Of a stretch of DNA of 64,000 bases, positions 45,901 to 54,991 are shown piece by piece. Made by a program: the position numbers and the translations under genes. A model generated the notes under the pieces. It was given only the letters and a program-made list of their open reading frames with translations, was not told the origin of the DNA and made no database searches. Origin of the DNA: Bacteroidota bacterium (lineage in GTDB: Bacteria; Bacteroidota; Bacteroidia; B-17B0; Aurantibacillaceae); contig JAUXSA010000067.1 of NCBI GenBank assembly GCA_030681615.1, positions 1 through 64,000 on the forward strand, in the 5' to 3' direction. Every line of letters starts with the position of its first letter. Position 1 is the stretch's first letter.

Positions 45901-47269
45901 TATCAGCGAGCCAAATCCTTTAGTTGCAAACGTATCTCCTGCGCAAACAATTTGTTTTGGAAATATTGCTGCCATATACTGTCAGGCATCTGGTGGTACA
46001 ACACCATACAACTATACATTAACTGATCTTACTACCAATATTACAACTAATTCCTTAACTCCTAATGGAATGAACGCCACACCAACTTTAACTTCTACAA
46101 CCCAGTATACAGTTGCAGTGGTAGACGCTAACGGTTGCTCTTTCGGTCCGCAAACTATTATCGTTAATGTTAGACCTGCTCTTATTGCTACGGGAGCAAC
46201 ATATACAAGTTGTGCTACCGGAACAGTTGTGTTAACCCCTAATATTACAAGTATTGGTAACGGTGGTCCTTATACTTATAACTGGACAGGAAGTAGCGCA
46301 ACAGTTGCAAATAATACGGTTATAGCAAATTATCAGGCTAATAATCCTGCACTTAATCCAAATACTTATACTGTAACAATTGATGATGCTTGTTCTATAC
46401 CTAACACATCGGCAACATTTAGTGTATTTGTATTGCCTTTACCAGACGCCAGATTCACCCCAACTTTAAGTGAAGGTTGTGCTCCATTAACGGTAACTTA
46501 TATGGGTATTGGCGATTCAACAACTACTAATCCAAATCCATTCTTTTGGACATTTAGTGGGGGAACTGAGCCTGCAAGCCCATCATTAAATCCACAAACC
46601 ATCATGTTTGCAGATCCGGGAACTTATTCTTTAACATTAACCGTAACAAATAAATATGGTTGCAGGCAGGAAATTAAAGCGCCTGTAGTTGCAAAAGCTT
46701 ACCCTGTGCCGGTTGCGGGTTTCTTCCCAACACCGCAAAGCGCAAGCTTGTTAGAGCCTACAATTAATTTCACTAATACATCTACCGGGGCTGTTCAATA
46801 TGTATGGGATTTTGGTGATTATAGTTACCCTAATACGAACTCATCTTCAGCTATGAATCCAAATCACCTTTACAATAACGTTGGGCAATATCAAATATAT
46901 TTGGTTGCAATTAATTCATTCGGTTGTAAAGATACTGCTACTACTACTATCGACATCACGCCTGATATGGGTATCTATATTCCAAATGCATTTACGCCGG
47001 ATAAGAACGGACGTAACGATGTATTCATGCCTTATGGATATGGTATCAAAGAAGATAATTACAAAATGGAGATCTTTGATCGTTGGGGTGAATTGATCTT
47101 TACTTCAAGCGAGTTCAAAAAAGGTTGGGATGGCAGTGTAAAAGGTTCGGATATTAACTCTGACAATGGTGTTGCACAGGACGGTGTTTATATCTACAAA
47201 ATAGTGGTTACTGATCTTGAAAATAACAAGAAAAGTTATGTTGGACATGTAACATTACTCAAACAATAA
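39968..47269 (+). CDS. Giant SprB-repeat adhesin with T9SS type B sorting domain
   Basis: A 2433-aa exported protein (signal peptide MKKIISISLLLLLGFSKASFSQ). Residues about 23-200 form a Cys-containing N-terminal domain (AVNICSNASFGI, GCYDWIMYPYTNNC). One Ig-like and one PKD domain reach to about 375. Then about 21 SprB-type repeats of roughly 80 aa (CFGGNNG ... SGGTPGYTY.W ... AGTYTVTVTDANGC ... ITQP) extend to near residue 2050, followed by two PKD domains (2155-2330) and a type B C-terminal domain (YIPNAFTPDKNGRNDVF ... VGHVTLLKQ). In Flavobacterium, SprB with this repeat type is the mobile gliding adhesin. Here the protein is smaller and no sprCDF-like genes are next to it, so a role in attachment or motility is only inferred. 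Confidence 0.9.
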   Translation: MKKIISISLLLLLGFSKASFSQVTATQCSQAVNICSNASFGINPNGNGTLPPSGSFGNPSNATFPLTGVGGFGCLLSGALNSTWMIINVQTTGILEFSFGAGAINPQAGCYDWIMYPYTNNCAQITGGTIAPIRCNWNSMCSGGTGIANTVPAGGTAADFPPGLAVTCGQKFIVCFSNYSSVTTNVNLNFFGSAQVSCNPIPNPLTLGNQTICQGNSVNLTVTGSAGNTYTWQPGNLNGNTISVSPTVTTTYSVAGSGGCGSVTGNTTAVVTVNQSNANFTTANSGPGGAGDPTPAQQCLTGNSFNFTSALAGGTHQWNFGPAATPLTSTAANPTNVTFNTPGIYTISHTVTNAPCVQVITQTVNISPMPLATVTNTNPICSQNNGAIQINNTSPAGQTVVGFSVNSVAIPSQTLTGLGAGSYVVSMVNNFGCTFSLTTNLANTPGITNVGLTAVNAPCAGNAGIVNVGAVTGGSAPYQYNINGGPFGTGTSFTSLAPGTYTVGVLDINNCPFTKTITVVGSLPPTNVTFTTSPTACVGNTGVLGITGVTGGVAPFTFSVNGVTTGSVTNSLAVGPKTITVKDVNGCTFTITANIPMVTGPTAATIAVTPAACGNANGSATVTNVTGGAPGYQYSFNGGPFVGSTIQGGMLAGPKNVVIIDVNQCTLTVNFNIGNTGSPASAIATLTNVSCFGGTNGGFSLTTSGGTPGYSYTLTPGNITNGFGVYTNLTAQAYTVNVKDALGCITTVTTTIGQPSALTLTVSSVQPSCNGGNNGTVTATAGGGTSPYSYNINGGPNQPGNIFTTNISAGAYNVTVIDNLGCSLSQTVAVTQPLPITLTLTSVPANCSSANGSASVAASGGTPIYTYTWLPLGGNSAQSSSVVAGNYTVTVKDTKNCTVTGVVTVSATPGGTAVITNTSNVTCFGAANGSLTANMIGNVTAPLTYSWSNTSILQTTGPLAPGNYTVTVTDFFGCKSTTVGTVTQPSSLTLVPASSPALCFGGATGSASVIAAGGTPGYNYLWSPGGGTTSVVSGLFAGTYSVQLTDANGCTITRTVNVTQPTSVTINTSTLTANCNQANGVASATAVGGTGPYTYTWSTSFVGQTLSNVTAGTYTVQVKDANGCLYTLAATVPNASGPAIGISSFTNPSCFGGNNGIATTTISGGTPGPGFPIYSWSNGQNTGTATNLLNGVYTVTLTDATGCIASASVTITQPTSLTLIVTGTNPKCFNATNGSANAGVLGGTPGYTYAWLPAPGAGGTTATPSGMGPGNYGVTVTDSKGCVIQGTVNLANPAQMLSSVTTTAATCFNACNGLAVGSVTNAIGAVSYFWTGGPVPLTTQNVSGLCAGTYTMLATDQNTCTSTTVLNITQPPLLTVSLSAVGSVSCSGGSNGFATASPSGGTPGYTYNWSNSQTTATSNNLIAGSYTVTVTDTKSCTATAVAVINQPAGLTANITGTNITCFNLNNGIGNVSYAGGTGIPNILWQPSLGTTQLTNNLAPGTHTVTLTDGNGCIITKTITLTQPTQLVVNTFSGTTNCGQANGTASCVASGGAGGYTYQWSSNPSFTNTIINNVTQGAYTITVTDANNCNVSGIAIINDIAGPTVAVTNTVNVTCFGLANGGATVSASGGVGTLTYLWSYLAQTTQNVSNLPNGLHSITVTDAANCAASTTVNITQPAQLVTAIGSVTNVACSGQFNGAAQMLAVGGTTNYAYLWSPTAQTNSVLTGVQSGVYSCTVTDANNCTSTKTVNIAQPNPLLITTNTVIPNLCNSFSTGIVNTSITGGSPTYTLTWTPVQPANPIITNLGAGSYSLAVLDAQGCTTNSVYTLVDPPALVIQSTATTQATCGNSNGTASVSVTGGSPAYAYNWNTSNPQLTAGATGLPPGQWVLTTTDSKGCVITASVNVTAAALPSVSAVSNNISCANMSNGSATLTASGVGGFSYNWMPTGLTTAIINGLGPAIHTATVTDLNGCKTFTSVNISEPNPLVANVSPAQTICFGNIAAIYCQASGGTTPYNYTLTDLTTNITTNSLTPNGMNATPTLTSTTQYTVAVVDANGCSFGPQTIIVNVRPALIATGATYTSCATGTVVLTPNITSIGNGGPYTYNWTGSSATVANNTVIANYQANNPALNPNTYTVTIDDACSIPNTSATFSVFVLPLPDARFTPTLSEGCAPLTVTYMGIGDSTTTNPNPFFWTFSGGTEPASPSLNPQTIMFADPGTYSLTLTVTNKYGCRQEIKAPVVAKAYPVPVAGFFPTPQSASLLEPTINFTNTSTGAVQYVWDFGDYSYPNTNSSSAMNPNHLYNNVGQYQIYLVAINSFGCKDTATTTIDITPDMGIYIPNAFTPDKNGRNDVFMPYGYGIKEDNYKMEIFDRWGELIFTSSEFKKGWDGSVKGSDINSDNGVAQDGVYIYKIVVTDLENNKKSYVGHVTLLKQ
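41080..46150 (+). repeat. Array of about 21 SprB-type coding repeats
   Basis: Diverged coding repeats of about 240 bp, recognisable by a Cys-Phe/Gly-Asn-Gly start and a Gln-Pro end. DNA identity between copies is limited, so the array is old, apart from a stretch at about 41520-42000 with distinct codon use. Confidence 0.75.
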
Positions 47270-47285
47270 TAATACTTTAACAAGT

Positions 47286-47327
47286 AAAAAGCCGTTCTCC
47301 GATAACCATCAGGAGAACGGCTTTTTT
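47286..47327 (+). terminator. Rho-independent terminator after the SprB-like gene
   Basis: Perfect 15-bp stem AAAAAGCCGTTCTCC / GGAGAACGGCTTTTT with an 11-nt loop and T-tract, 17 bp after the stop. Confidence 0.9.
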
Positions 47328-47427
47328 GTTAACGGCATATCTCATCCAATGCTAATAAACTCGTTTATGTGTTTTTTTGCTTTTGTGAATTTTTTTCACT
47401 TAATTTATTATAATAAAATTGGAAAGC

Positions 47428-50400
47428 ATGACAAAAACAACACATTTACTACTAATAATTTTTTCTGTATTAATTGGTAAACTAAGTTTCGCGCAAATAA
47501 ATAAAACAGTTGGACAAACAACACCAATTAGTATCGGCGAATTACCTAATCGTGGTTGTGCAACGCAGGTGCCTTCTCAGCAATGGGAAACACAATTTCA
47601 ACAATTAATTACAGAGTATCTTCAACAACACCCTGAAGAGGCAAAAATGATGTCTAATGCTTCGGTAATGGCGGGATATAGTATCCCGGTGATCATGCAT
47701 GTGATACATGGAGGGCAAGCTGTTGGCACTTTCCCTAACCTGGCACAGGGGCAGTTAACATCGCAGGTAACTGTTTTAGACAACGATTTTTCTGGCATTG
47801 GACAGAACGTAGGAAATTATCCGGCAACAGCCTTTCAAAATTTTGCCACTAACCCTTTGATATCTGCCGCAAGTAAAGATGCAAGCGGAAGAATTGCTAT
47901 TATGAATTGCAATATTAATTTTTGTCTGGCAACACAAGATACGTTAGGGAACATTTTAGCCGAGCCCGGAATTCATAGGGTAAACTATAACTCTTTGCCG
48001 GCAACAGCCTTCCCTTCAAAAAATCCGGCAGCAGCCAATTACAATACACAAGGCACTTTTGTAAATTTTATAAATAGTTATATAAAACCAAATACGATCT
48101 GGAATGTAGGTAAGTACTTAAATATTTGGGTAACCGATAGACAAAATGCAACCGGGCTTTTAGGATATGCTACATTTCCACCGTTAAGCACACTTAGCGG
48201 CATACCAGGAGGCGTTGGTACTGCAACAAGCGATGGTTTCTGGAGTTGGGCTGCATCATTTGGCTCCAGCACTATCTTTCCCGCAGGAACTTATGCGCCG
48301 CCTTATGATAAAGGAAGGACCTGTACGCATGAGATCGGACACTGGTTAGGTTTAAGACATATTGGGGGTGACGGATCGTGTGCCACAGATTATTGTAACG
48401 ACACGCCTCCAGCAAACGCAAGTAACGGCGGATCTCCGGCATACCCTCTTGATGCTAACAGTTGTAACGCCGCTTCGCCTCCAAACGGCGCAAACGGAGA
48501 AATGTTTATGAATTTTATGGATTATACAAATGACCTTGCCATGTATATGTTCACCTCAGATCAGCGCGTTCGTGCGCATGTGGCCATGAGCAACAGTCCA
48601 TACAGAAAATTTTTAGGCACACATGGCTTATGTAATTTACCTGTACCAATTGCAAATTTTAGTGTAGCGCCAAACCCTGTTTGTGTGGGTTCAACACTTA
48701 ATATTGGTGATCTGTCTTTAAACGTTCCAACATCCTGGTCGTATACAATGACTGGCGGAACTCCTTCACTAGCAACTGTACAAAACCCAACTGTTTCTTA
48801 CTCAACAGCCGGAGTTTATACAATTACTTTAGTAGCAACTAATGGCACTGGATCAAGTATTCCGGTTACAAAAACAGTTTCTGTAGTGCAAGGCCTTGCA
48901 TTTATAATTAACTCAACACCTGCCGCAACAGTTTGCGCCGGTAACAATGTGACCATTACGCCATCAGGCGCAACAACTTATACTTTAATTAACACGGGTG
49001 CAACGGCATCACCGTTTGTTGTTACACCAACTACCGCAACTATCTATTCTGTTTCTGCTATTACATCAGGAACTAATACATGTAAGAGAACACAAACTTT
49101 AAGCATCACTATCGGAACTATCAACATTAATATTAATCCACCCACACCAAGTGTTTGTCCCGGACAATCAATAACATTAACCGGAAGCGGCGCTACTACT
49201 TATACGTGGAGCAGCGGGCCGAATACTGCCGCAATTACTGTTACCCCTGCCGTTACAATAACATATACATTGAACGGAACTAATTCAGGATGTACAGGAA
49301 CAAAAACCGTGCAGGTAAACGTAAACCCTATACCAACTGTTACAGTAAATAGTCCAACAATATGTCCTTCAAGTACGGTTGCATTAATTGCTAGTGGGGC
49401 CAATACGTATTCATGGAGCACAACAGCAACCACATCATCAATAATTGTTTCACCTGCAGTAAGCACAAATTATACTGTTACCGGATTTAATGCATTTGGT
49501 TGTAAAGCTTCAGTAGTTTCCACAGTTACAACCAGCGGCTCTTTAAATATTATAGCCACAGCTAATCCAACAGTTGCCTGTGCTGGTCAATCCAGAACTT
49601 TAACAGCAAGTGGGGCAACAACTTATACATGGAATCCGGGAGCTTTAAGCGGATCGAGCATTGTTGTTTCACCTACTGTTGCAACTACTTATACTGTTAA
49701 TGGTTCAAGCGGAACTTGCAGCGGAACAAACACATTAAGCGTACTTGTTAATCCGAATCCAACTGTTAACGCAACTGCAACTTCTCCATCAGTTTGTATA
49801 GGAAGCGGCACTAATTTAAATGCAACAGGCGCTACCGGATATACATGGAACCCGGGAAATTTTATTGGAGCAACTTTTTCAGTGACCCCGGCAATAACTA
49901 CAAATTATACAGTTGTCGGATCCAACGGTTTCGGCTGTACCAATACCAGAACTGTTACTGTTTTTGTGGTTCCATTACCTACAATAACTGTTGTGGCCAA
50001 CCCAACAGCAGTATGTTCAGGTCAGTCAAGTACTTTAACGGCAAGCGGCGCATCATCTTATACATGGAGTGGTGGTGGAACTGGCACAACTAAAACGGTT
50101 ACACCTCTAACAACATCTGTTTATACTGTTACTGGTACATTTGGCATTTGCAACAATTCAAATACAATTAGTGTTACAGTTAATCCAACACCAACGGTTA
50201 CCGTAAACAATGCAACAGTTTGTCCCGCGGGCACGGCAACATTAACCGCTACTGGCGCCAATACTTTTTTATGGAGCACGGGAGCAACCACCTCGGTTAT
50301 TACCGTTTCTCCTCCTGTAAATACTACTTATACGGTTACCGGAACCTCGTTAGGTTGCACCAACACCAAAACCGTTAGTGTAACGATTGGCTCATCTATC

Positions 50401-51579
50401 AGTATTAACGCAATGGCCAGTCCAACAAATATCTGTGTCGGTGGTTCAAGTACACTTACGGCAACAGGCGCAACAACTTATTCGTGGAGCACTACTCAAA
50501 ATGGTTCTAGTATTATAGTTACCCCCTCCGTAAATGCTACTTATACCGTTATTGGTACAAGTGGATCTTGCACAGGTTCTACAACTGTGAATGTTGTTGT
50601 AAATCAATTACCAACCTCGTCACTTGCGGGACCTAATCAAACAATTTGTATTAGCAATCCGTCAGTAACTATGAATGGAAATACACCTTCGATTGGGACT
50701 GGTAGCTGGACCTTATTAGCCGGTACAGGAACTGTCGTGAATCCAACTTTACCAAATACGGCCATTACAGGTATTGCAATTGCAGGGTTAAATATTTTCC
50801 AATGGCAAATAACAAATGGCGCTTGCTCATCTATTTCAACAGTTACCATAATTGCAGACGGTGCAGGGACAATTGCATCGGCGGGACCTTCGCAAACAAC
50901 CTGTGCAACAAGCGCTACACTAAGCGGTAATACACCAATCGTTGGCACAGGAGTTTGGACATTGGTTTCAGGTTCGGGTGCAATTACATCTCCCGGCTCA
51001 CCGGTTACATCAGTTACAGGTTTAGGTGGTGGAACAAATGTATTCCAGTGGACCATCTCTAACGGTGTATGCGCTCCTTCAAGTGCAACAATTGCAATTA
51101 CTAATAGCAGTACACTTGTTGTAACGGCAACTACTGCATCGAGTATAATTTGCGACGGTACCCCTGTTAGTTTAACTGCCAGCGGCGCTAATACTTATAG
51201 CTGGAGCACAGGAGCCACCACCTCAGTTATTGTTGTTAGTCCATCGGTTACCACAACTTATACTGTAAATGGAAGTAACGGTATCTGTTCTTCATCAGCC
51301 GTGATCACACAATCTGTTACGATCTGCACAGGTATAAATCAAATAGCTAAAGCAAGTTATAATGTGATGGTTTATCCTAATCCATTTAAAGAAGAATTAA
51401 CCATTAGCGCCGGCGAAATTGTAAACGCCGAAGTATTTAACACTTTGGGCCAGTTGGTTATTGTAAAAATAATAAATGACACAGGCGCTATTAATACAAG
51501 CGAATTAGCCAAAGGCGTTTATTATTTAAGCGTAAAAGGTATTAGCGGCAGCAAAACACTTAAAATAATAAAAGAATAA
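47428..51579 (+). CDS. M43 (cytophagalysin-type) zinc metalloprotease with Ig-repeat stalk and T9SS type A domain
   Basis: The track starts at TTG 47419; ATG 47428 gives MTKTTHLLLIIFSVLIGKLSFAQ, a signal peptide. The protease domain (about 90-410) has the zinc motif HEIGHWLGLRH at 301-311 and the downstream Met-turn region MNFMDYTND, as in pappalysin-family M43 enzymes. A PKD domain (about 412-490) is followed by about eleven Ig-like repeats of about 75 aa (ATVCPGQS.TLT..GATTYTWS ... TYTVTGTSG). A type A sorting domain closes the protein (VYPNPFKEELTI ... GVYYLSVKG). Surface-exposed or released protease; substrate unknown. Bounded by terminators on both sides, so monocistronic. Confidence 0.92.
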   Translation: MTKTTHLLLIIFSVLIGKLSFAQINKTVGQTTPISIGELPNRGCATQVPSQQWETQFQQLITEYLQQHPEEAKMMSNASVMAGYSIPVIMHVIHGGQAVGTFPNLAQGQLTSQVTVLDNDFSGIGQNVGNYPATAFQNFATNPLISAASKDASGRIAIMNCNINFCLATQDTLGNILAEPGIHRVNYNSLPATAFPSKNPAAANYNTQGTFVNFINSYIKPNTIWNVGKYLNIWVTDRQNATGLLGYATFPPLSTLSGIPGGVGTATSDGFWSWAASFGSSTIFPAGTYAPPYDKGRTCTHEIGHWLGLRHIGGDGSCATDYCNDTPPANASNGGSPAYPLDANSCNAASPPNGANGEMFMNFMDYTNDLAMYMFTSDQRVRAHVAMSNSPYRKFLGTHGLCNLPVPIANFSVAPNPVCVGSTLNIGDLSLNVPTSWSYTMTGGTPSLATVQNPTVSYSTAGVYTITLVATNGTGSSIPVTKTVSVVQGLAFIINSTPAATVCAGNNVTITPSGATTYTLINTGATASPFVVTPTTATIYSVSAITSGTNTCKRTQTLSITIGTINININPPTPSVCPGQSITLTGSGATTYTWSSGPNTAAITVTPAVTITYTLNGTNSGCTGTKTVQVNVNPIPTVTVNSPTICPSSTVALIASGANTYSWSTTATTSSIIVSPAVSTNYTVTGFNAFGCKASVVSTVTTSGSLNIIATANPTVACAGQSRTLTASGATTYTWNPGALSGSSIVVSPTVATTYTVNGSSGTCSGTNTLSVLVNPNPTVNATATSPSVCIGSGTNLNATGATGYTWNPGNFIGATFSVTPAITTNYTVVGSNGFGCTNTRTVTVFVVPLPTITVVANPTAVCSGQSSTLTASGASSYTWSGGGTGTTKTVTPLTTSVYTVTGTFGICNNSNTISVTVNPTPTVTVNNATVCPAGTATLTATGANTFLWSTGATTSVITVSPPVNTTYTVTGTSLGCTNTKTVSVTIGSSISINAMASPTNICVGGSSTLTATGATTYSWSTTQNGSSIIVTPSVNATYTVIGTSGSCTGSTTVNVVVNQLPTSSLAGPNQTICISNPSVTMNGNTPSIGTGSWTLLAGTGTVVNPTLPNTAITGIAIAGLNIFQWQITNGACSSISTVTIIADGAGTIASAGPSQTTCATSATLSGNTPIVGTGVWTLVSGSGAITSPGSPVTSVTGLGGGTNVFQWTISNGVCAPSSATIAITNSSTLVVTATTASSIICDGTPVSLTASGANTYSWSTGATTSVIVVSPSVTTTYTVNGSNGICSSSAVITQSVTICTGINQIAKASYNVMVYPNPFKEELTISAGEIVNAEVFNTLGQLVIVKIINDTGAINTSELAKGVYYLSVKGISGSKTLKIIKE

Positions 51580-51596
51580 TATTTCTAAACACAGAT

Positions 51597-51632
51597 AAAG
51601 GTCCCGGTTGTTAATTCAGCCGGGACCTTTTG
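51597..51632 (+). terminator. Rho-independent terminator after the M43 protease gene
   Basis: Perfect 11-bp stem AAAGGTCCCGG / CCGGGACCTTT with a 12-nt loop and T-tract. Confidence 0.88.
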
Positions 51633-51770
51633 TTTTGTGCGCAATAAAACTCTATCGATTTAGGAGGAAAAAAAGCTAAAACTGTATTAAGAATTTGAGT
51701 TTTGAAATAAATTATTTTGTTATATATTTATTGTCCGTTTTCAAACTTAAAAGATCTTTCTATCAAAATA

Positions 51771-54700
51771 TTGAAACATATTTTAATTATTTGTTTGCTA
51801 ATTGGTTTTAAGATCAACGCTCAACCAATTCTTGTTCATTCAAATCAATATGCCGAAGAAGTTAGTTCAGTCGCATACGATTCTATAAATAATAAGATCT
51901 TTTATAACATTGCACAAGGATGTGCTGCCTGGAATATCCCCTGCGCGTTGTCCTATACACCTTCATTAAAGAATTTAATAAACAAAGTTGATTACGGAGA
52001 TAATAGTTTAACTACTTACGTTAATTCTAATCTCCAGGCAAATGAACCTTACTACAGCGTGGCGGGTTACCAATCAACTTTGGCAAAACAAACATCTTTT
52101 CAGGGTGATTGTATCTATTCTAATTTTGGATATTATTTTAATAAAATAGATACAACAAATCTTACCGCAATTTGGTCTTACTCCGTTAATACTGGTATAA
52201 AAGAGATCTCCACTTTTGAAATGAAGAACGATTCGTTGTTCTTATTTGAACGGGATTCTACTTCTGGAAAAAATTATTATTCAGTTATTTTAAAGAATAA
52301 ATTAACAGGTAATACTATGCCTTATAATTCCTTGTTGGCAAGTAACCCTTTTAGCACGAATGGAAACATTGAAGGCTTTGTGTATGCCTCGGCAAGAATA
52401 AATGATAAAATAATTTTATGCGGAGCTTTCACTGCTTCTTTATCCGGCACATTTATAGCAAGAAACTTAGTAATATTTAATATTGCAACGGGACAGTTGC
52501 AGGCGCCTCCAATATCTATGTCGCCTAATAGTATTATTTATGATCTTAAGTGTAAAAACAATAAAGTTTATATTGCAGGACTCTTCTCAAGCATTAGTTT
52601 CCAGATTCGCCGCAATTTTGCCGTGCTTGATAATAATTTAAATCTCTTGCAAGACACTGTACAATTTACCGGGCTAGGGGCTCCTTTTACTCTATGGGTA
52701 GATAAGATAACTTTTTACGATAAATATCTTATTGCAAAAGGAAATTTTAATAAGATCGATAATATAGTGGTGTCTGCATCTGATTCTTATTCTGTAAGAG
52801 TGATTGACATGACCAACAATACGGTAATGCCATGGACAATTAATTTACCGCCCGGCGCTGTTCCAAATTATGGTTACACGTATGAAACGGTAAAAAATAA
52901 ATTGTATTTAAAAAAACGTGGTAACCTCTCGCCATTTTATATTTATTGTTTTGATCCGATAAAATATTCTCCAAATATATTATTTCCGGGAAGTACGGCA
53001 GCAAATCCTAGTCCCTCTATCGCAATTTGCGCGCCTGATACAATAATTTTTACAGCGCCAATAAAATATATCACTACATGTAACTGGACCTACTCGGGAG
53101 CTAATGCAACCCTTGTTCCAATTGGTAATGGCAGTACGGCAAAATTAATTGTTGCACCTAATGGAGCTAATGGTCTGCTAACTGTTGGTGGCATAAACGA
53201 TTGTGGCTTGTCAGCCACAGCAACATTGAATGTGGTGGTTAAACAAAAACCGCTTTTTAACCTTCCTGTATCCCCGCAATTATTAATTTGTAATCCCGAT
53301 TCAACTTTATTGCAGGGTGCAAGTTCAAACACTTCAACTACAATTTGGTGGCGAAAAAATTTAACAAGCACTATCAATCCCCAACCTTTTTATGCTAAAA
53401 CACCCGGTAATTATTATATGGTAGTTTTAGATAATTTAAATGGCTGTAAAGACAGCGGGCTTGTTAGTGTAAATAGTTTTAAAGCAAAACCAAACGCAAA
53501 GATCACGTCGCATATTTATCCCGGCGTTTCAATACCAATTGATACTGTAACTTGTTTTACACCAACCGTTAGTATTACAGCAGGTTCAGATACGGTCGGT
53601 GTTACAATTACATGGAAAAGTATTGCCACCAATTCTGTTTTTACAAACCCATTAAATATTTCGGCACAAAATAATTTAAAAATTATTGTTAATCGCAACA
53701 GTAATAACTGTGTAGACTCTTCTATGATCGTTTTAGTTGGACAAAATACTGTGAAACCAAACGTGGTGACAAACACTTCAAACCTTTCCATAAACTGTAG
53801 TTATTATACAGCTTCATTAAACGCTGTTTTTTCTCCGACAAATTGTAGCACACAATGGACGGGCCCTCTAAGCTTTACAGCAACTAACCCTGCAACTACA
53901 ACTAACCCTGGTAAATATATTATTTCGGTTAACGATCCTGCAAATGGTTGCACAAAAATAGATTCTGTTTCTGTTATTTCCTCAAACGCATTGATGTTAC
54001 ATTCAAGCAACGATACAACCGTTTGTAAACAATCTCCCATAACAATTATTTCTTCGGCAATTGGCACTTTAACCGGAGTTACTTTTACATGGAATACCGG
54101 TAATAATAATAACTCAATAAATGTAGCGCCAAATGTAACCACAAACTATATTATAAATGCAAATGGTCCGGGTGGTTGCAACGGCACAGATACCGTTAAA
54201 GTTATTATTCCATCAGACATACAAGACTCTGTACTTGCTTACAGAAGTTGCGATAATAATCTTACAGGAAGTATTGTGATGTTTGCAAACGGAGGCATTC
54301 CTCCTTATAAATTCTCCATAAACAATGGCGCATCTTTTTCAAGCACTAACTCTTTTACAAATATTCCTTTTGGAAATTATAGTCTTGTCATTAAAGATTC
54401 TTTAGGTTGTGTAAGAACAACAACTGCAAATTTAAATTCTTCGAGCAGCTTACCTGTTCCAAAATTTTTAGCAAGCACACAAAATTATCGTAGCGATACA
54501 ATTGTGTTGGTAGACATCAGTATTCCAAAAGCTGATTCGGTACAATGGTTATTACCTTCACAAGCTTCTATTATTGGCGGCAATATGTTTAATCCCGTGG
54601 TTATAATAAACGATACCGGAATATTTGTAATTACCATGAAAGCTTTTTATGGTAATTGTATTATCAACGCAACAAAATCTATTCGTTTTTCTCCGCAAGA

Positions 54701-54986
54701 TTCATTACAAGCAAATTATAATAATGCGAACGGTATAAAAATCGTTAACCTTTATCCAAATCCAAACACCGGGCAGTTCACTGTATTCGTAGAATTCTAT
54801 AAAAAACAAAATGCGAGTATCCAGGCCTGGGATGCGAGTCCATACAAACATTTTCAACAAAATTTTTACGATGTGGATACTATCAGCTTACCCGTTAATT
54901 TATCGCAGTTACAAAACGGCGCTTATATTTTAAGAGTTATAGGTGAGTTTGATTCGCGAAATAAGCCATTTATTATAAGTAATTAG
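51771..54986 (+). CDS. Large secreted protein with T9SS type A domain, probable TTG start
   Basis: The track begins at ATG 51717, but the signal peptide (KHILIICLLIGFKINAQ) follows a TTG at 51771, and the context ATATTGAAACA is the same as at the next gene, which also starts with TTG. The N-terminal 420 residues look like a beta propeller (repeated LYIAGLF-, NKIILCGAF- type strands). Ig/PKD-like modules follow (ICAPDTIIFTAP; CNPDSTLLQGAS; TVCKQSPITIISS), then one SprB-like repeat (815-890) and a type A sorting domain from about 990 (LYPNPNTGQFTVF). The outer-membrane barrel gene starts 5 bp after the stop. Surface protein; its partner is probably the barrel. Confidence 0.82.
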   Translation: MKHILIICLLIGFKINAQPILVHSNQYAEEVSSVAYDSINNKIFYNIAQGCAAWNIPCALSYTPSLKNLINKVDYGDNSLTTYVNSNLQANEPYYSVAGYQSTLAKQTSFQGDCIYSNFGYYFNKIDTTNLTAIWSYSVNTGIKEISTFEMKNDSLFLFERDSTSGKNYYSVILKNKLTGNTMPYNSLLASNPFSTNGNIEGFVYASARINDKIILCGAFTASLSGTFIARNLVIFNIATGQLQAPPISMSPNSIIYDLKCKNNKVYIAGLFSSISFQIRRNFAVLDNNLNLLQDTVQFTGLGAPFTLWVDKITFYDKYLIAKGNFNKIDNIVVSASDSYSVRVIDMTNNTVMPWTINLPPGAVPNYGYTYETVKNKLYLKKRGNLSPFYIYCFDPIKYSPNILFPGSTAANPSPSIAICAPDTIIFTAPIKYITTCNWTYSGANATLVPIGNGSTAKLIVAPNGANGLLTVGGINDCGLSATATLNVVVKQKPLFNLPVSPQLLICNPDSTLLQGASSNTSTTIWWRKNLTSTINPQPFYAKTPGNYYMVVLDNLNGCKDSGLVSVNSFKAKPNAKITSHIYPGVSIPIDTVTCFTPTVSITAGSDTVGVTITWKSIATNSVFTNPLNISAQNNLKIIVNRNSNNCVDSSMIVLVGQNTVKPNVVTNTSNLSINCSYYTASLNAVFSPTNCSTQWTGPLSFTATNPATTTNPGKYIISVNDPANGCTKIDSVSVISSNALMLHSSNDTTVCKQSPITIISSAIGTLTGVTFTWNTGNNNNSINVAPNVTTNYIINANGPGGCNGTDTVKVIIPSDIQDSVLAYRSCDNNLTGSIVMFANGGIPPYKFSINNGASFSSTNSFTNIPFGNYSLVIKDSLGCVRTTTANLNSSSSLPVPKFLASTQNYRSDTIVLVDISIPKADSVQWLLPSQASIIGGNMFNPVVIINDTGIFVITMKAFYGNCIINATKSIRFSPQDSLQANYNNANGIKIVNLYPNPNTGQFTVFVEFYKKQNASIQAWDASPYKHFQQNFYDVDTISLPVNLSQLQNGAYILRVIGEFDSRNKPFIISN

Positions 54987-54991
54987 AAATA

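Noticed and set aside
41080-46150. Regular repeats that might suggest a CRISPR array or satellite
   Set aside because: They are in-frame, diverged protein-coding SprB repeats with no constant repeat and spacer structure.
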